Assembly: GCA_050084985.1 (NCBI GenBank)
Contig: JBITNC010000001.1
Span: forward strand, 47,368,001 to 47,432,000
DNA: 64,000 bases
Source: Nageia nagi
Lineage: Eukaryota > Pinophyta
Reading direction: 5' to 3'
The position numbers were made by a program, and so were the translations under genes. The notes under the pieces were generated by a model. That model was given only the letters and a program-made list of their open reading frames with translations. It did no database searches and was not told where the DNA came from. Every line of letters starts with the position of its first letter. Within the stretch, counting starts at the first letter, position 1. Positions 24,585-36,093 of this stretch are shown here, one piece after another.

Positions 24585-27500
24585 ATGATGAAGTGGTAAG
24601 TTAGTAAAAATATGCTTGTAATACTTTTCAATTGTTCAACCTAGAAATTCAAATACTATATTTTCTTACTTCCATAATAAGCATAATAATATATCCTTCT
24701 CCCAGGATAACCTGTTAAAATATCATGAATTAGAAGCTCTCAATATATGTATCATAATTATGTTACCACACAACCATCCTGGATGTCTGGATGCTTTAAA
24801 CATATGATATGAAATGATCCAAGTTCATCATATAATAGAAAATTATGGACTTTTAAGCAAATGCATGATGTAAGACTTGAGAATTGATTGACAAGATGCA
24901 TGATGCAAACACAATTTCATTTTCTATAATGATTGCAAGATACAAACACATGTTGCAAGGCATGGGAAATGTTTGACAAGATGCATGATGCAAATATATT
25001 TTTTTGAATAAGCTCAATAAGATTCAAATATGCTCTATAATTATGCTTAAATGATCAAGAATATCATAATTATGATCAATAATTATAGCTCAAATTATTC
25101 AAATATACTCTACAATACTAATACCATAATATTTTGATTTATAATAACCAAGTAGATACATTCACACACCTAAGTAGTACTTTTTGAAATAAATGAAATG
25201 GAATATAAAACCTAATAGACATGAATGCAAAATATGGATGATGCATGATGTATACATAGTCTCATAAACTAAAATTGTTGGAGGAAATGCGATTCATGGC
25301 TGCAGTAAGGATGCCCTTAAACTCTGATCTGATGAATAATGTAGGAACCACATAGTTTTTCTATTTTTGGCTATGTATTACAAGTATGTTTTTACAAATT
25401 TAGATGAGTACTTGGAATATTTTCTTCATTTTGAGTTTTTTTTATCATATGGGTATTTAAGTTATTTCATATCACATGTTGGATAATTTCTTTGCTTCTC
25501 CAAGCCAATTTTTGAATCATATTATGTATTTAAATAATTTCATCTCACATGTTGAATAGTTTATTTCCTTCTCTAAGCTAGTTTTTGAATCATATGGTGT
25601 ATTTAAATCATTTCATATCACATAATATAGTGAAAACGAAAATAAAAAATAAAAAAAAAGGCATGCCCATGAAGCTTAGGCATGCACTTGGAATATTTTT
25701 TTCATTTCAAGTTTTTCAAGTTAATGAATTGAAAAGGAGATGAGCATTTGGTGTATTTAAATAATTTCATATCATATCATATGGTGTATTTAAATCATTC
25801 CATATCACATACCATAATTTATTTGTAAAATAGTTTTGATATAGGCCATGTAATGGTGCCCACAACATACTCCATCATTTTAATTGGATACATCCACACA
25901 CCCAATTCAGATTTTATGGTTATTTTGGCACTAGGGGTAACTGGTTCTTTGAATTTTTTTGCAATCTTTTAGAAAACCCATGAATCATGCAATCATTATA
26001 TACCATGAAATTGTGTTTGCATCATGCATATTTATGGTTTTAATTTCCCAATAATTATTTCATGTGTCTATGGGCATTTAAATTTTAGAACACCCATTTT
26101 GTATGTATCTTGCTATCATTATAGAAGGTGAAGTTCAAATCTCCCTTAAGATAGTCTGCACAATCAAGAAGGCCAATAATGCATGTATAATAATTAATCC
26201 CATGATTGCAAGATATGCAAAAAATGAAAGGTTGTAGATACTTTTAAGCAAATGCAATTGTTAGATGTAAAACTGGCTTGGATAAGGAAAGCAACAAAGT
26301 TCCTAAGTTCTTAGACATAATCTCATGGAATGCAATAATTAGAGGATATGCAATTCATAACTAAAATAAATATGCCCTTAAACTCTTCAATATTATGATT
26401 GATTATTATCATATTATACCTTTAATTAAATAATATACTTTAAGAAAGTGTCAAAACTAGTCCAAAAGTGGTAAGTTAGAAAAAATATATTTGTAATATT
26501 TAGCAACTATTCAATCCAAAAATTTAAATGTTATGTTGTTTATCTCCACAATAAGTACAACAAGAAATTTAAATGCTATATTTCTTATATAATAACAACA
26601 TATGATATAAAATGATTCAAGTGCACTATATATAATGTTCAAAAATTCCTCAAGATAGCCTACATGGCCAAGAAGGTCAACAATGCATGTATAATGATTC
26701 ATTAAGCACTTGAAAAGTTATCAGGAATTTCTAGTTATGAAAAATGACATACTTGGTGGTCTCTTTGCACTTGCAATTTATAAATAGCAATGAAATGATT
26801 ATAAGAATTGATTTATGAAAAATCAATATGATAAGTATGATATTGATATAGACATAATTGTTAATCAATGTTTATTTACTAATAATTCTATCTACATTTT
26901 CTTATATGATATGTTATGTTTCTTACCTCCACAATAAGCACAATAAGATATAAAGGTTGGATGTCTTTTCTTCTGGATAATTTGTACAAAATATCATGAC
27001 TTATGAAGTTTAGGATAGCTACATTTATAAGCTCCCAAAAGATATATCATCATTATGATTCAACATTATTCATAATGTTACCGAAAAACCAACATGGATG
27101 CTTAAAACTATCAAGATTACAATGTGATGAGGCAATTGTAAATGTATCATATGATATGAAATGATTTTACCCTATATACATATGCATGGGTAAAACTAAT
27201 CAAACATGCTATGGGTTCCTTCATTACCTGACCTATAATACTTAGCCAAACACAAAAAATATGTGGTTCTCAAGTGGATGTCTTGTTGTGTATGCAGAAT
27301 GATGAGATAAAAATAATGGAATATGGTGTTGGTTCCTTCATTTCTTGGACTATATCAGAACCTTTATACAAATAAGTTATTAAATTGTATGAAATTATTT
27401 ATCCAAATGATCTAAATGATCCAAAAGTGGCAAGTTCGTAAAAACATGTTTGTAATACTTAGCCAAATACAAAAAAAAAAGTGTTTCCCAAGTGGATGTC

Positions 27501-28085
27501 GTGTTGTATATGCAAAATGATGAGATAAAAATAATATAATGTATTATGGGTTCCTTCATTATCTTTCCTATATCATAACCTTTATATAAATAAATTATTA
27601 TATATGATATGAAATTGTATCTACATCATACATATTCCAAATTATAGTCCATGAAACTGTGTTTGCATCATGAATCTTCCATATTTTACATATATGTCTA
27701 TCAAGTTTTATGTTCCATTTCAATTTTTCAAAAAATGCTTCTTAAGTGTGTGGATGTGTCTACTTGGTTCTTCTAAATCAAATTTTATGGTATCAATACT
27801 ACAAATCATATTTAATTCATTTGAGTAATATTTAGAATAGTACAACACATTTGGATAATTTCATATCATATGGTAGAGTAGAATAATTTCATACCAATAT
27901 GGTGTAATTATATTATTTCATATCATATGTTGGTGCATTTGGATCATTTTATATCATATGGTGCATTTCATCATAAACATGTCTTTACCTTTATGTATGT
28001 ATGTATGTATGTAAGTATATTAATGGTGATTGGTCAATTCCATTGGTCCATCCTTTAGGATCATATGGTCAACATCATAATTGGG

Positions 28086-28185
28086 TTCACTATGATTGAA
28101 TTTAGGTGCCAAAATACCCATAAACCTTGAATTACATGTGTGTATGTTTCTACTTGGTGCTTTGTAAAATTAATGTTATGGTTTT
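28086..28185 (+). pseudogene. Isolated PPR E-motif copy
   Basis: CCAAAATACCCATAAACC and TTCTACTTGGTGCTT are shared with the tandem array at 29297-29731, of which this is a detached copy. Confidence 0.5.
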
Positions 28186-28201
28186 GAATACTTGAAAAGA
28201 T

Positions 28202-28414
28202 ATGTATGCAAAGTGTGGAATAATAATCAAGGCCCATAGATATGTATACAAAATGGGAGCTCTAGAACAAGGTATGAGCATCCATCAAAGAGTAGTTAAA
28301 AATAGTTTTACTTTGAATATTGTGGTTCTTACTATCCTGATAGAAATGTATGCAAAATGTGAAACAATATACAAGGCCCAAGAATTATTTCACAAGATGC
28401 ATGATGTGATATGA
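28202..28414 (+). pseudogene. PPR fragment (two repeats)
   Basis: Seventy open codons. MYAKCGIIIKAHRYVYKM, then ALEQGMSIHQRVVKNSFTLN and VVLTILIEMYAKCETIYKAQ ELFHKMHD follow the PLS-type PPR pattern (VVVGTALVDMYAKCG-x-I-x-A-x-x-VFDKM). PPR proteins bind organellar RNA, each ~35-residue repeat reading one base. Here only about two repeats remain, with PPR sequence ending at 28414, so no function is expected. Confidence 0.8.
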
Positions 28415-28782
28415 AATTACTTAAATACAATATGATATGATCCAAAAATTGGCTTGGAGAAGGAAAATAATTGTTCGACCTAGAAATTTTCCAAGTGTCA
28501 AAAACCAATCTGAAAGTGATAAGTTGGTAAAAATAACAACACCTAAAAATGATTTAGCAAGATTCATGATGCAAGTATAGTGTTAATATCTTTCAATAAG
28601 GTCTTGCAGGCTATATTTTGTACTTTACTAAGAACCCTTTTTTGTGAAAAATAAAAAGGGGCTCTTGTGAAAGAATAAAACTAGCATGAGAAACCTTTAT
28701 ATGTGTTCTAATTTCATTTATAAATACATGTATATGTTCTACTTGAATGCAATCATTTAGGTCTAGTGGATGGGGGTTGTAA

Positions 28783-29030
28783 ATACTTTAATAGCATGAA
28801 TGAATCTTATTGCATTATTCCTAGGATGTATCATTCTTCTAGTATGTGCCACCATGGGAGATCTAGAAGAAGTTACTTACATCCTTAAAAGAGTATTTGA
28901 AAATGGATTTTCATCAAATGTTGTGGTTGTGAGTGCACTGATAGTCATGTATGCAAAATGTGGAATAATTTGCAAGGTTTGAGAATTATTTAACAAGATT
29001 CATGATGCATACACATTTTCATAATAGAGA
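28783..29030 (+). pseudogene. PPR fragment
   Basis: LVCATMGDLEEVTYILKRVF followed by NVVVVSALIVMYAKCGIICK matches the PLS-type sequence ACA-x-LGALEQGKEIH...VVV-x-SALVDMYAKCG. A stop at 28982 and the broken continuation NKIHDAYTFS (about 28992-29022) show decay. Confidence 0.75.
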
Positions 29031-29249
29031 TACATCCAACCTTTATATCTTAGTATGCTTATTTTGGAGGTACGACAACATAGCATTTAAATTTTTAGGT
29101 TGAATAGTTTTTAAGTATTACAAGCTTGTTTTGCTAACTTACCACTTCTGAATTGATTTTTGACACTTTCTTAAAGTATAGTGTTTCATAATGTGGCCAA
29201 TTTTACATATGATAATTACATATGCTTAAAAGTCTCTACAAGTCTTTCG

Positions 29250-29731
29250 TTTTTGTGTAGGAATGATCATTATACATGCATTGTTGACCTTCTTGGTCAT
29301 GTAGGCTACCTTAAGGGAGCTTTGAACTTCATTGAAAAAATACCCATAAACCCTAAATTAGGTGTGTGCATGTGTTTACTTGATGCTTGTGAATTGAATT
29401 TTTTGGTCTATGAAGGCTATCTTGAGGGAGCTTTGAACTTCACTACCAAAATACCCATAAACCCTAAATTGGGTAATTGCATGTGTCTACTTGGTCCTTA
29501 AAAATTGAATATTATGGTTCAAGAAGGATATCTTGAGGAATATTTTAACTTAATTACCAAAATACCCATAAACCCTAAATTGATATGTATATGTGTCTAC
29601 TTGGTGCTCATAAATCAAATGTTGTGATTTGTACAAGCTATGGGAGCTATGAACATCATTTCCAAAATACCCATAAACCTTGAATTGGGTATATGGATGC
29701 ATCAACTTGGTGCTTATAAATCAAATGTTAT
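29250..29731 (+). repeat. Four tandem copies of a PPR E-motif unit (~110 bp)
   Basis: Starts with DHYTCIVDLLGHVGYLKGAL (29263 on), the last PPR and E-motif junction of an E/DYW-type protein, where VDLLGRAG-x-L-x-EA is typical. The part GYLEGALNFITKIPINPKLG with CMCLLGA is then repeated about four times at 29297-29409, 29410-29521, 29522-29632 and 29633-29731, with the first two still open in one frame and later copies broken. CCCATAAACCCTAAATT is present in nearly every copy. A coding segment normally present once per gene has been amplified in tandem. Confidence 0.7.
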
Positions 29732-29756
29732 GGATTTATTTAATAATATGCATAAC

Positions 29757-30060
29757 ACAAATAAAGTTTTATAGTCTTTAATGATTGCATGATACATAAA
29801 ATGGATTTTTTGAAAAAGGCCCATAGACACATGAAACATGTGAAAGAATGAAATAAGACCCAAGCTTTATTTGACATGATACATGATGAAAACATATTTT
29901 CATAGTCTACAATGATTTTATTATACACAAAATGGGGTTTTAAAAAAAAATCCATAGACATATGAAACTTGTGGAAGAATACGCAATACCTAGGATAAGT
30001 TTGACAAAATGCATGATGCAAACATAGTTTCATGGTCTATAATTTTTGTAGGATTCATAG
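29757..30060 (+). repeat. Three tandem PPR-derived copies (~130 bp)
   Basis: Units begin at about 29757, 29889 and 30019, each with a degraded DANIVSWS-like start followed by a KWGF-like part and CATAGACAYATGAAAC. The third copy reads KMHDANIVSWSIIFVGF, a clear PPR segment. Together with the neighbouring array this gives about 700 bp of PPR-derived satellite-like DNA. Confidence 0.6.
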
Positions 30061-30196
30061 GTTTTCTAAAAGAATGTAGAAAAATATAAATGATACACAC
30101 ACATAGAGATATATACATATATATAATGTAGAATAATACAGAAGAATATTGTAATTCTACAAGGCCATGGACTGAAATACCCACTTGCACCATCGA

Positions 30197-30288
30197 TTGG
30201 TCTCACTAGGTCTCCTCTCGTCTAGTCTCACTAGGTATCCTCTCGTGTGGTCTCACCATGTATCCTCTAGTTTGGTCTCCCCTCTCCT
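30197..30288 (+). repeat. 25-bp minisatellite
   Basis: TGGTCTCACTAGGT-TCCTCTCGT unit repeated: 30197-30221, 30222-30246, 30247-30271 and a partial fourth. It is C/T-rich, unlike its AT-rich surroundings. Confidence 0.85.
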
Positions 30289-30290
30289 CT

Positions 30291-33200
30291 TTCTTCTCAC
30301 CAATACACCAAATTCCCATTTCCTTCCAACCCCTTAGCTCAAAAAATCTTGAAATATTAAAAATATTAAGTGCCCATCAATAAGTTCCCTCATGTGCCCT
30401 TTTTTTTATTTCATTAAGAGGTGATTTTTTGTTGCCTCATATAGTTATTTTTGGGTGAGGAAAATATTTCCTATAAAAAACATCACTAAAATAAAAAATT
30501 ATGTTGGTTAAAAATCACCACAACAAAACTACCTCAAATTGTCTACCCCAAGAGCTCATTTTTGGTCTAGTGCATTCATGGAACATACTAAGGCATTAAA
30601 GATAGGGTTTTCTAAAAATTATTAATTCCAAGATAATAATAATGGTGATGTTATATAAATCAAAATATAATATTGCTAAAGAAAAATTATAAGAATCCCA
30701 AGGATCTCTCCCTAATGTTATCAACATTCACCATATGAAGGCTTGGTCAGTGAAATTATGAAATAAGAGCACTAAGAAAAGAATGGAGTGATGTCACCCA
30801 AACCATGTAAGCAAAGTTTGAACTAATTTTTATTATAAGTAAAATATGTTAAATAAAACCCAATACAACACCCGATAAGATTTGAAAACTAATTTTTTAA
30901 GGCAAAAAAGGTATGCACAAGCCTAGATAGACAATAAACAAAAGTAATGACATGAAATAGGTTTTGAGAACCAATTTTGAACTAATTCTAAGTAGAATAA
31001 GGTGATGAAATTAATCATTTAGATTTTAACACCAATAAGGAAGTAGAATCCATAGTTAAACCCAAATCTAAAATGCAAAACAACCAATAATCTTACCTCA
31101 ATGATTTCCTAAAGTAACCCCAAATGTAGAAGAGATAGTTATAATGGTGATAACTATTTGAAAAGGCAACTAAAGGAGGTAAAAATAAGAGAACACTATC
31201 AGATCAAAAAAACCATTCATAGTGAATTAAGGGAACACTTTGGTATTATAGATGATGTATACAAGCATTAGTTTTAATTTTCTTTAAAGACTAGCATTGA
31301 TGTAATCAGCCAAAATTCATTAGTAGTAGTTAGGTTTTAATATTAGTTAAGTTAGTTTGAAATAATTTTTCTTATAAATACAAGAAAAATTAATGTAATA
31401 AGGGCCAAATATTTAAGTTTTTTCCCTCCACAATGTTACTAAAGCTATCTTTTGAATATAATTATGATATGTTTGACCTTTCTTTGATAATTTTCCATTT
31501 ATGTGCTTAAATTATTGTGTATGCATTTGTGTACACTTCATGACTTCATGGATGAATGTTGAATTAGTATTTGTTAGTGTTATATTTGGATAGGATTGAT
31601 AGTTAAGGTGACATAATTTATGTTAATTAATCTATATTTCCTTCCAATCATTATTCTTAAGGAAGCTCGCATTGGCCAAGGATGTTTATTTTAATTACTT
31701 TCTTTCACTCTTATCTTGTATCTCTTTCCTACCCTACTCTTTCAAGAAATAATGTATTTTATCTTCTCAAGAGGAGACTCTAACCCAATGATAAGGTATT
31801 GACCTTCATACCAAAGGTTGAATTATGAAAGGTAATTCATCCTTAGTGACTCGATTGCTTACGATTCATGGGCATGTGAATATTATATAGTCTTTATCAA
31901 AAAATACTTTGAAGTAAACCCTAGGATATCATTCATCAAATATACTAATAATTTTAGGGATTGAAGCATACCTTAAGGTTTCACATATCAAATTTTCCCA
32001 CAACATGAGGAATATGGTATATTAACAAACATTATTAGTTAAAGTTTCCCATAACATAAGGACCATATTAAATTTCAAGGTGTCAAAAACATGATACATA
32101 AAATTCAATACTTAAGGTACTTGAGCACTTTTATGATCATTATATTTATTATCACACTATTTTGAAGGGGTAATACCTAATCACTATAAAGATTCCTCAA
32201 TGACTCTCATCTAATCCAAGATGGGTACTAAAAACCCTTTAAAAATATTCCTCTCATGGTATCCTTTCTATTATAGGTTTTATTTTTCTTCAAATGCTAT
32301 ATTTAAAACAAGATTTTTATAAGAAACTCAAATAAAATGTGTAACAAAAAGAAATGATGAGGTCATTTATGCTCATATTTATCCCTTTTATCTATGGGGT
32401 AATAATAAATCATTCACCATATTAATTTAATTTCAATAGTCAAGTAAAAAGATCAAATATAGTAGCATCATATAACATATCTTCTTTTGTTACTTTGGGG
32501 TAATATGGTCTCAAGTTATATCTCTCAACCACACTCCCTAAAGGGGGGAATTTTATATACCTAAATTTTCTTTTTATATTTTTCAAATACATTAAGTTAT
32601 GTATCTAAAATAATTTATTTAAAATTCTAAAAGGACCTAGCTTAAGGTTAAATTCAAATTTTATATTTATACTTGTGTTATATTAGATAATGTCACTTTC
32701 AAATTTGTTTAACATATGGATATCCCACTTTCAAATTCAATTCAAATTAGATTTCTTAATTGTAATTTTTTTTTACCTCAAATCCTAGTTTGATATTCTT
32801 CCCACCCTTTTTTCTACCTTTTATATAAATGTGTACCTTTATTTTACTTTTAGTTTGGGTACTCATAAAGGGCTTCACTTTCATAAAGGAAGGAGGGCAT
32901 ATCTTTTTGAATTAGTGAGGATTCCTGCAATACAAGATAATATGTTTTAAAATTTGCTTCCACATATTGGGATGGTAAGACTACTATGACTTCAAAAAGA
33001 ACTTTCTCAAGACTTAAGCAATCAAATGCATTTCAATTAGGAATAAAAAAAAAATGATTTGGCCAAAAGGCCAACATACCTTTTCATATTTGGCTACCAT
33101 TTAGGTTGGAAGGTTTTAAACATTATCCTCCTCCTATAGTCTATCAAATCTTAGGGGCTTCTTTTTCTTATAGACATGTTGATTGTCCAAATTTTGTCCC

Positions 33201-33299
33201 CCATCTTCCTCCACTTGATAAGGATGCTTAGCTTCTTATAGGCATGCTCCTTTTATTTATGTTGGATTTCTTTTCCAATTTATTCTTGGAATAGGTTCC
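30291..33299. other. Unassigned AT-rich region
   Basis: No coding motif found on either strand. A promoter-like CTTATAAATACAAG lies at about 31373. A polypurine-like AAAGGGGGGAATT lies at about 32541-32553, followed by TTATATACCTAAA, which might mark the edge of an unrecognised LTR. TATA-like TTTTATATAAATG is near 32820. None of these can be tied to a gene or element. Confidence 0.35.
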
Positions 33300-34060
33300 T
33301 TTTGATTCATTAAAAAAACCTTATAGAGGTGTCCTAGTTTGCTACAAGAAGAACATATATAAGGTTTATTTTATATTCAATCTCTTGTGTCCATTTACCC
33401 AAGTTAGAAACTAAATCAATGGAGCACAAGGTTTCCTTCTCCATGTTAAGAGTAACACATATATATGCATAAACCATTCAACATTTAGACTTTGTAACCA
33501 AGTAAATTATTATTAGGTCTCCAAAAACTTGAGTTATCTCTAGAAGTATCTCATCGTGCCAATAGTGAAAGGGTAATCTTAAGAGCCTGTTATATACCAA
33601 GGATATGTTGATACTCTATATGTTGGTATTAAAATTTGTCCTCATATTCATAGCTTGATTCCATTCTTTTTGAATAATTATGATCCTCTAACTAAAATGT
33701 GCTTCAAAATTACTTCTAGCAGGAGCTTCACCATGAAGAATCCCTTTGAAATTCTTATTATCTCTATATGACCTTATGCTTTTTACTTGGAGATAGCTCA
33801 TCAGTGAATGGTGTTAATATCTAAACTAAATATTATGTATATTTTGACCAGATTATTCCTCCCATGACTCATTGTAATCTTCATGAGATATTTGGGGATA
33901 TGGAACATCTCTTAATCTTAATAGAAGATTAAATTAGGTAAAGAGGTTCTTTAAATAATTCAACTACCCTATGATTAATCCTTATCCATAATTTTAATTC
34001 TATCACTGCCTAGGATGAGGAACATGTGCCAACCTCTATTCTAATGGGCCCAAGACCTAT
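33300..34060 (-). pseudogene. LINE (L1-type) ORF1 remnant
   Basis: Read on the minus strand: NFEAHFS and QKEWNQAMNMRTNFN, then LLRLPFHYWHDEIL (near 33545), AYICVTLNMEKETLCSIDL (about 33430) and a zinc knuckle CSSCSKLGHLYKVF (about 33318-33355) where CX2CX4HX4C ends in Phe instead of Cys. This is the order of a DUF4283 region followed by the zf-CCHC_4 knuckle in plant LINE ORF1 proteins, which bind the element RNA. Frames shift several times and no reverse transcriptase follows to the left, so it is a fragment. Confidence 0.65.
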
Positions 34061-35560
34061 CCCTTGAATATCACCAATTCCCTATCTACCATGAGGTTCC
34101 TCAACATTTTTTGTACTCATACCAAGTTCAAAAATAATTGAACATTCTTTTTTCAAAATATATAATGTTACTAGGTTCACCTTTCCTCTATCTATATATA
34201 TCACACTTATGTTACTATTATTTGGTGCTATAGATTATTTATTATTAATATCACTTTGAATTTATCATTATTCATTTCTTGCCTTACATTAATTACTATC
34301 TTTAGTTTATATAAAAATAGTCTAAATGTAATGTTATTCATCCTAGAGCAAATTACCATCAAATAAATAATATTTTCCATAATATAAGTGATACTTTATA
34401 TATACAGTTTAATCTAATATTGACCTTAAAAAATTATATAAATAATATTATCTTTTAGTATTAATACAAATTCAAATATATACTAAATTATGATTTCTTT
34501 ATTATATAAATTTGCACTAGTTCTTAATTATAGAATATTTTTTTCAAAATATCTATATTTAAGAAATATAAGGGTAGCTTCAATGGATCTTGTTGATTGA
34601 TTAGATTATTCTATTTTGATATCTACTAAGGTTCAAAAATTAAATTTCTTACATTAAGATTGAAGCACAAATATGTTGAGATAGGAAGTGACTATATGAA
34701 TAATTCACCAGCCTGGAAGTGAAATTATGAATCAAATTATTTTCTTGTTTGAATATTTTTAAAAGCTTCTATAGTTACCTTTAAAAGTCAAACATTTTTA
34801 TCTTTATATAATATAATTAATATTTAGAATATAATTTAATTGTAAGAAATGATAATTAATTTATTTCATAAGTTATGTTTTAATATGGAAACCAATTATA
34901 ATAGTATATCTATAGTCATCTTATTATGTAAAGGCTAAGGATACTCTTTCAAAACTTTGTAATTTTACTCAATAATAATTAAAATAAATAAGTTGTATTT
35001 TAAACTCTTTATTTTTCCATTCAAACTATGAAAATTATATCATTGTATGTAACATAATTGTATAGAAGTTTATTCATATAAGGTTGATTGATAATGTGGG
35101 TAATTTCAATTATGGAAGCCTAAGCTCAAAACTGAACATAATACAATAAAAAAATAGTATAATTACATACACATGATATCATTTACTTATAAGTTATGCG
35201 ATTTCATTTCTTTATAAAGTAAAATTTTATTCAAATAAGAACTAAAAATGTATTCTTAAATCAATTCATTCATAAAATAAACTAATGTATTATCTAATGA
35301 TTGAAATTATGCACAAACATTAACCTTAAAACTAAAATAATTCAATACAAATGCATTCTTTTTTTTAAATCTAATAATAACAATAATCAATATTAAATAT
35401 CAACTCATAAATAAATATTATTACTTAAATATATTATTACATTGAGAATTGGTGTTAACTATAAATATCAAGATCCTCTATAGTTCAAATAGTAATGTAC
35501 CATACATATTCAATTTGACAATAGGGGTTTCGATCCATTGTCGTCATCATCATCATCATT
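34061..35560. other. Unassigned AT-rich region downstream of the SRPBCC gene
   Basis: Very AT-rich; no gene or repeat recognised. A short ATC triplet run lies at about 35544-35560, just 3' of the gene (in gene orientation). The polyadenylation signal of the gene should lie here, but AATAAA-like words are too common to choose one. Confidence 0.4.
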
Positions 35561-35580
35561 ATGTGTTTTGGATTCTTCCC

Positions 35581-36093
35581 CTACATTAACTTGAAATAAA
35601 ATATCATGTTTATTATCAATTTTATTTTAAGTGCTTCCTCTAATTTCTTGATGGAAGATTTATAAAGAAAACGTAAATATTCAATTATGTTCTCCTCTGA
35701 AGTATTGATCATAGGATTCACTTCAAAGTTCCAAATCACCAACGTTGTTCTTATATCAAAATCTATGAGTTGAATGGTATTTGTGTACCCCTTTAATCCA
35801 ACATTACTTGACTCCATTTTGTAAGTGTATGTGTACCTATGTGGATCCATCTCAAGTAGCTTTTCTTTTATCCATGACTTATTCCCACTTGATTGTGGGA
35901 ACATATCACCTATTACTTCTCTTACATATCCAACCTCCCCCTCATTCCCTTGTATAACCTTGCATTGATCTACCATTGGAATCCATTCAGCTAGTTTTTC
36001 ACTTTGAGAAACAATTTCCCATACCAAATTCAAAGGTGCCGCTATTATTCCTTGGATTGACCCATGCCATTTGGAAGTTGGTTGAGAACTCAT
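35581..36093 (-). CDS. SRPBCC (Bet v1/START-like) protein, lachrymatory-factor-synthase-like
   Basis: Intact 170-codon frame, ATG at 36093, TAG at 35581-35583. The N-terminus KWHGSIQGIIAAPLNLVWEI, then SEKLAEWIPMVDQCKVIQG (residues about 31-50) and GEVGYVREV, fit the LFS-like branch of the SRPBCC fold, where W-x-G-x-V, P-x-x-x-VW, W-x-P-x-x-x-x-C and G-x-x-G-x-VR recur. DPHRYTYTYKM and LIDFDIRTTLVIWNFEVNP cover the middle strands, and a C-terminal helix (EYLRFLYKSSIKKLEEAL) closes the hydrophobic cavity. Family members bind or convert small hydrophobic ligands in the cytosol; onion LFS is one, but most plant homologues have no known substrate. Length is usual, but the last 12 residues (ending INMIFYFKLM) are odd and hydrophobic. 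It is the only apparently intact gene in the window. The function is not predictable beyond family. Confidence 0.82.
   Translation of the reverse strand: MSSQPTSKWHGSIQGIIAAPLNLVWEIVSQSEKLAEWIPMVDQCKVIQGNEGEVGYVREVIGDMFPQSSGNKSWIKEKLLEMDPHRYTYTYKMESSNVGLKGYTNTIQLIDFDIRTTLVIWNFEVNPMINTSEENIIEYLRFLYKSSIKKLEEALKIKLIINMIFYFKLM

Larger units (their letters stand above)
24581..30060. pseudogene. Cluster of PPR gene fragments on both strands
   Basis: Many short pieces of PPR proteins of the PLS type. Plus strand: DKMHDANTISFSIMIARY (24889-24945), GNAIHGCSKDALKL (25281-25322), LDIISWNAIIRGYAIHN (about 26312-26362), and the larger pieces listed separately. Minus strand: NMHDANTISWYIMIA (about 25986-26032), NHYTCIVDLLGHVGYLEE (26640-26699) and KIHDANTVSWTII (about 27640-27685). 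A ~130-bp non-coding-like repeat with AAGTGGTAAGTTAG occurs at about 24583, 26443, 27425 and 28510 on plus and inverted at about 29150. None forms a gene. The region looks like repeated duplication and inversion of one or a few PPR genes. Confidence 0.7.

Noticed and set aside
24541-30060. Regularly spaced repeats as a CRISPR array
   Set aside because: Repeat units are PPR-derived, diverged, without unique spacers, and the DNA is plant nuclear.
35544-35560. ATC triplet run as the C-terminal part of the SRPBCC gene
   Set aside because: It lies beyond the stop codon at 35581; no sign of readthrough or an additional exon.
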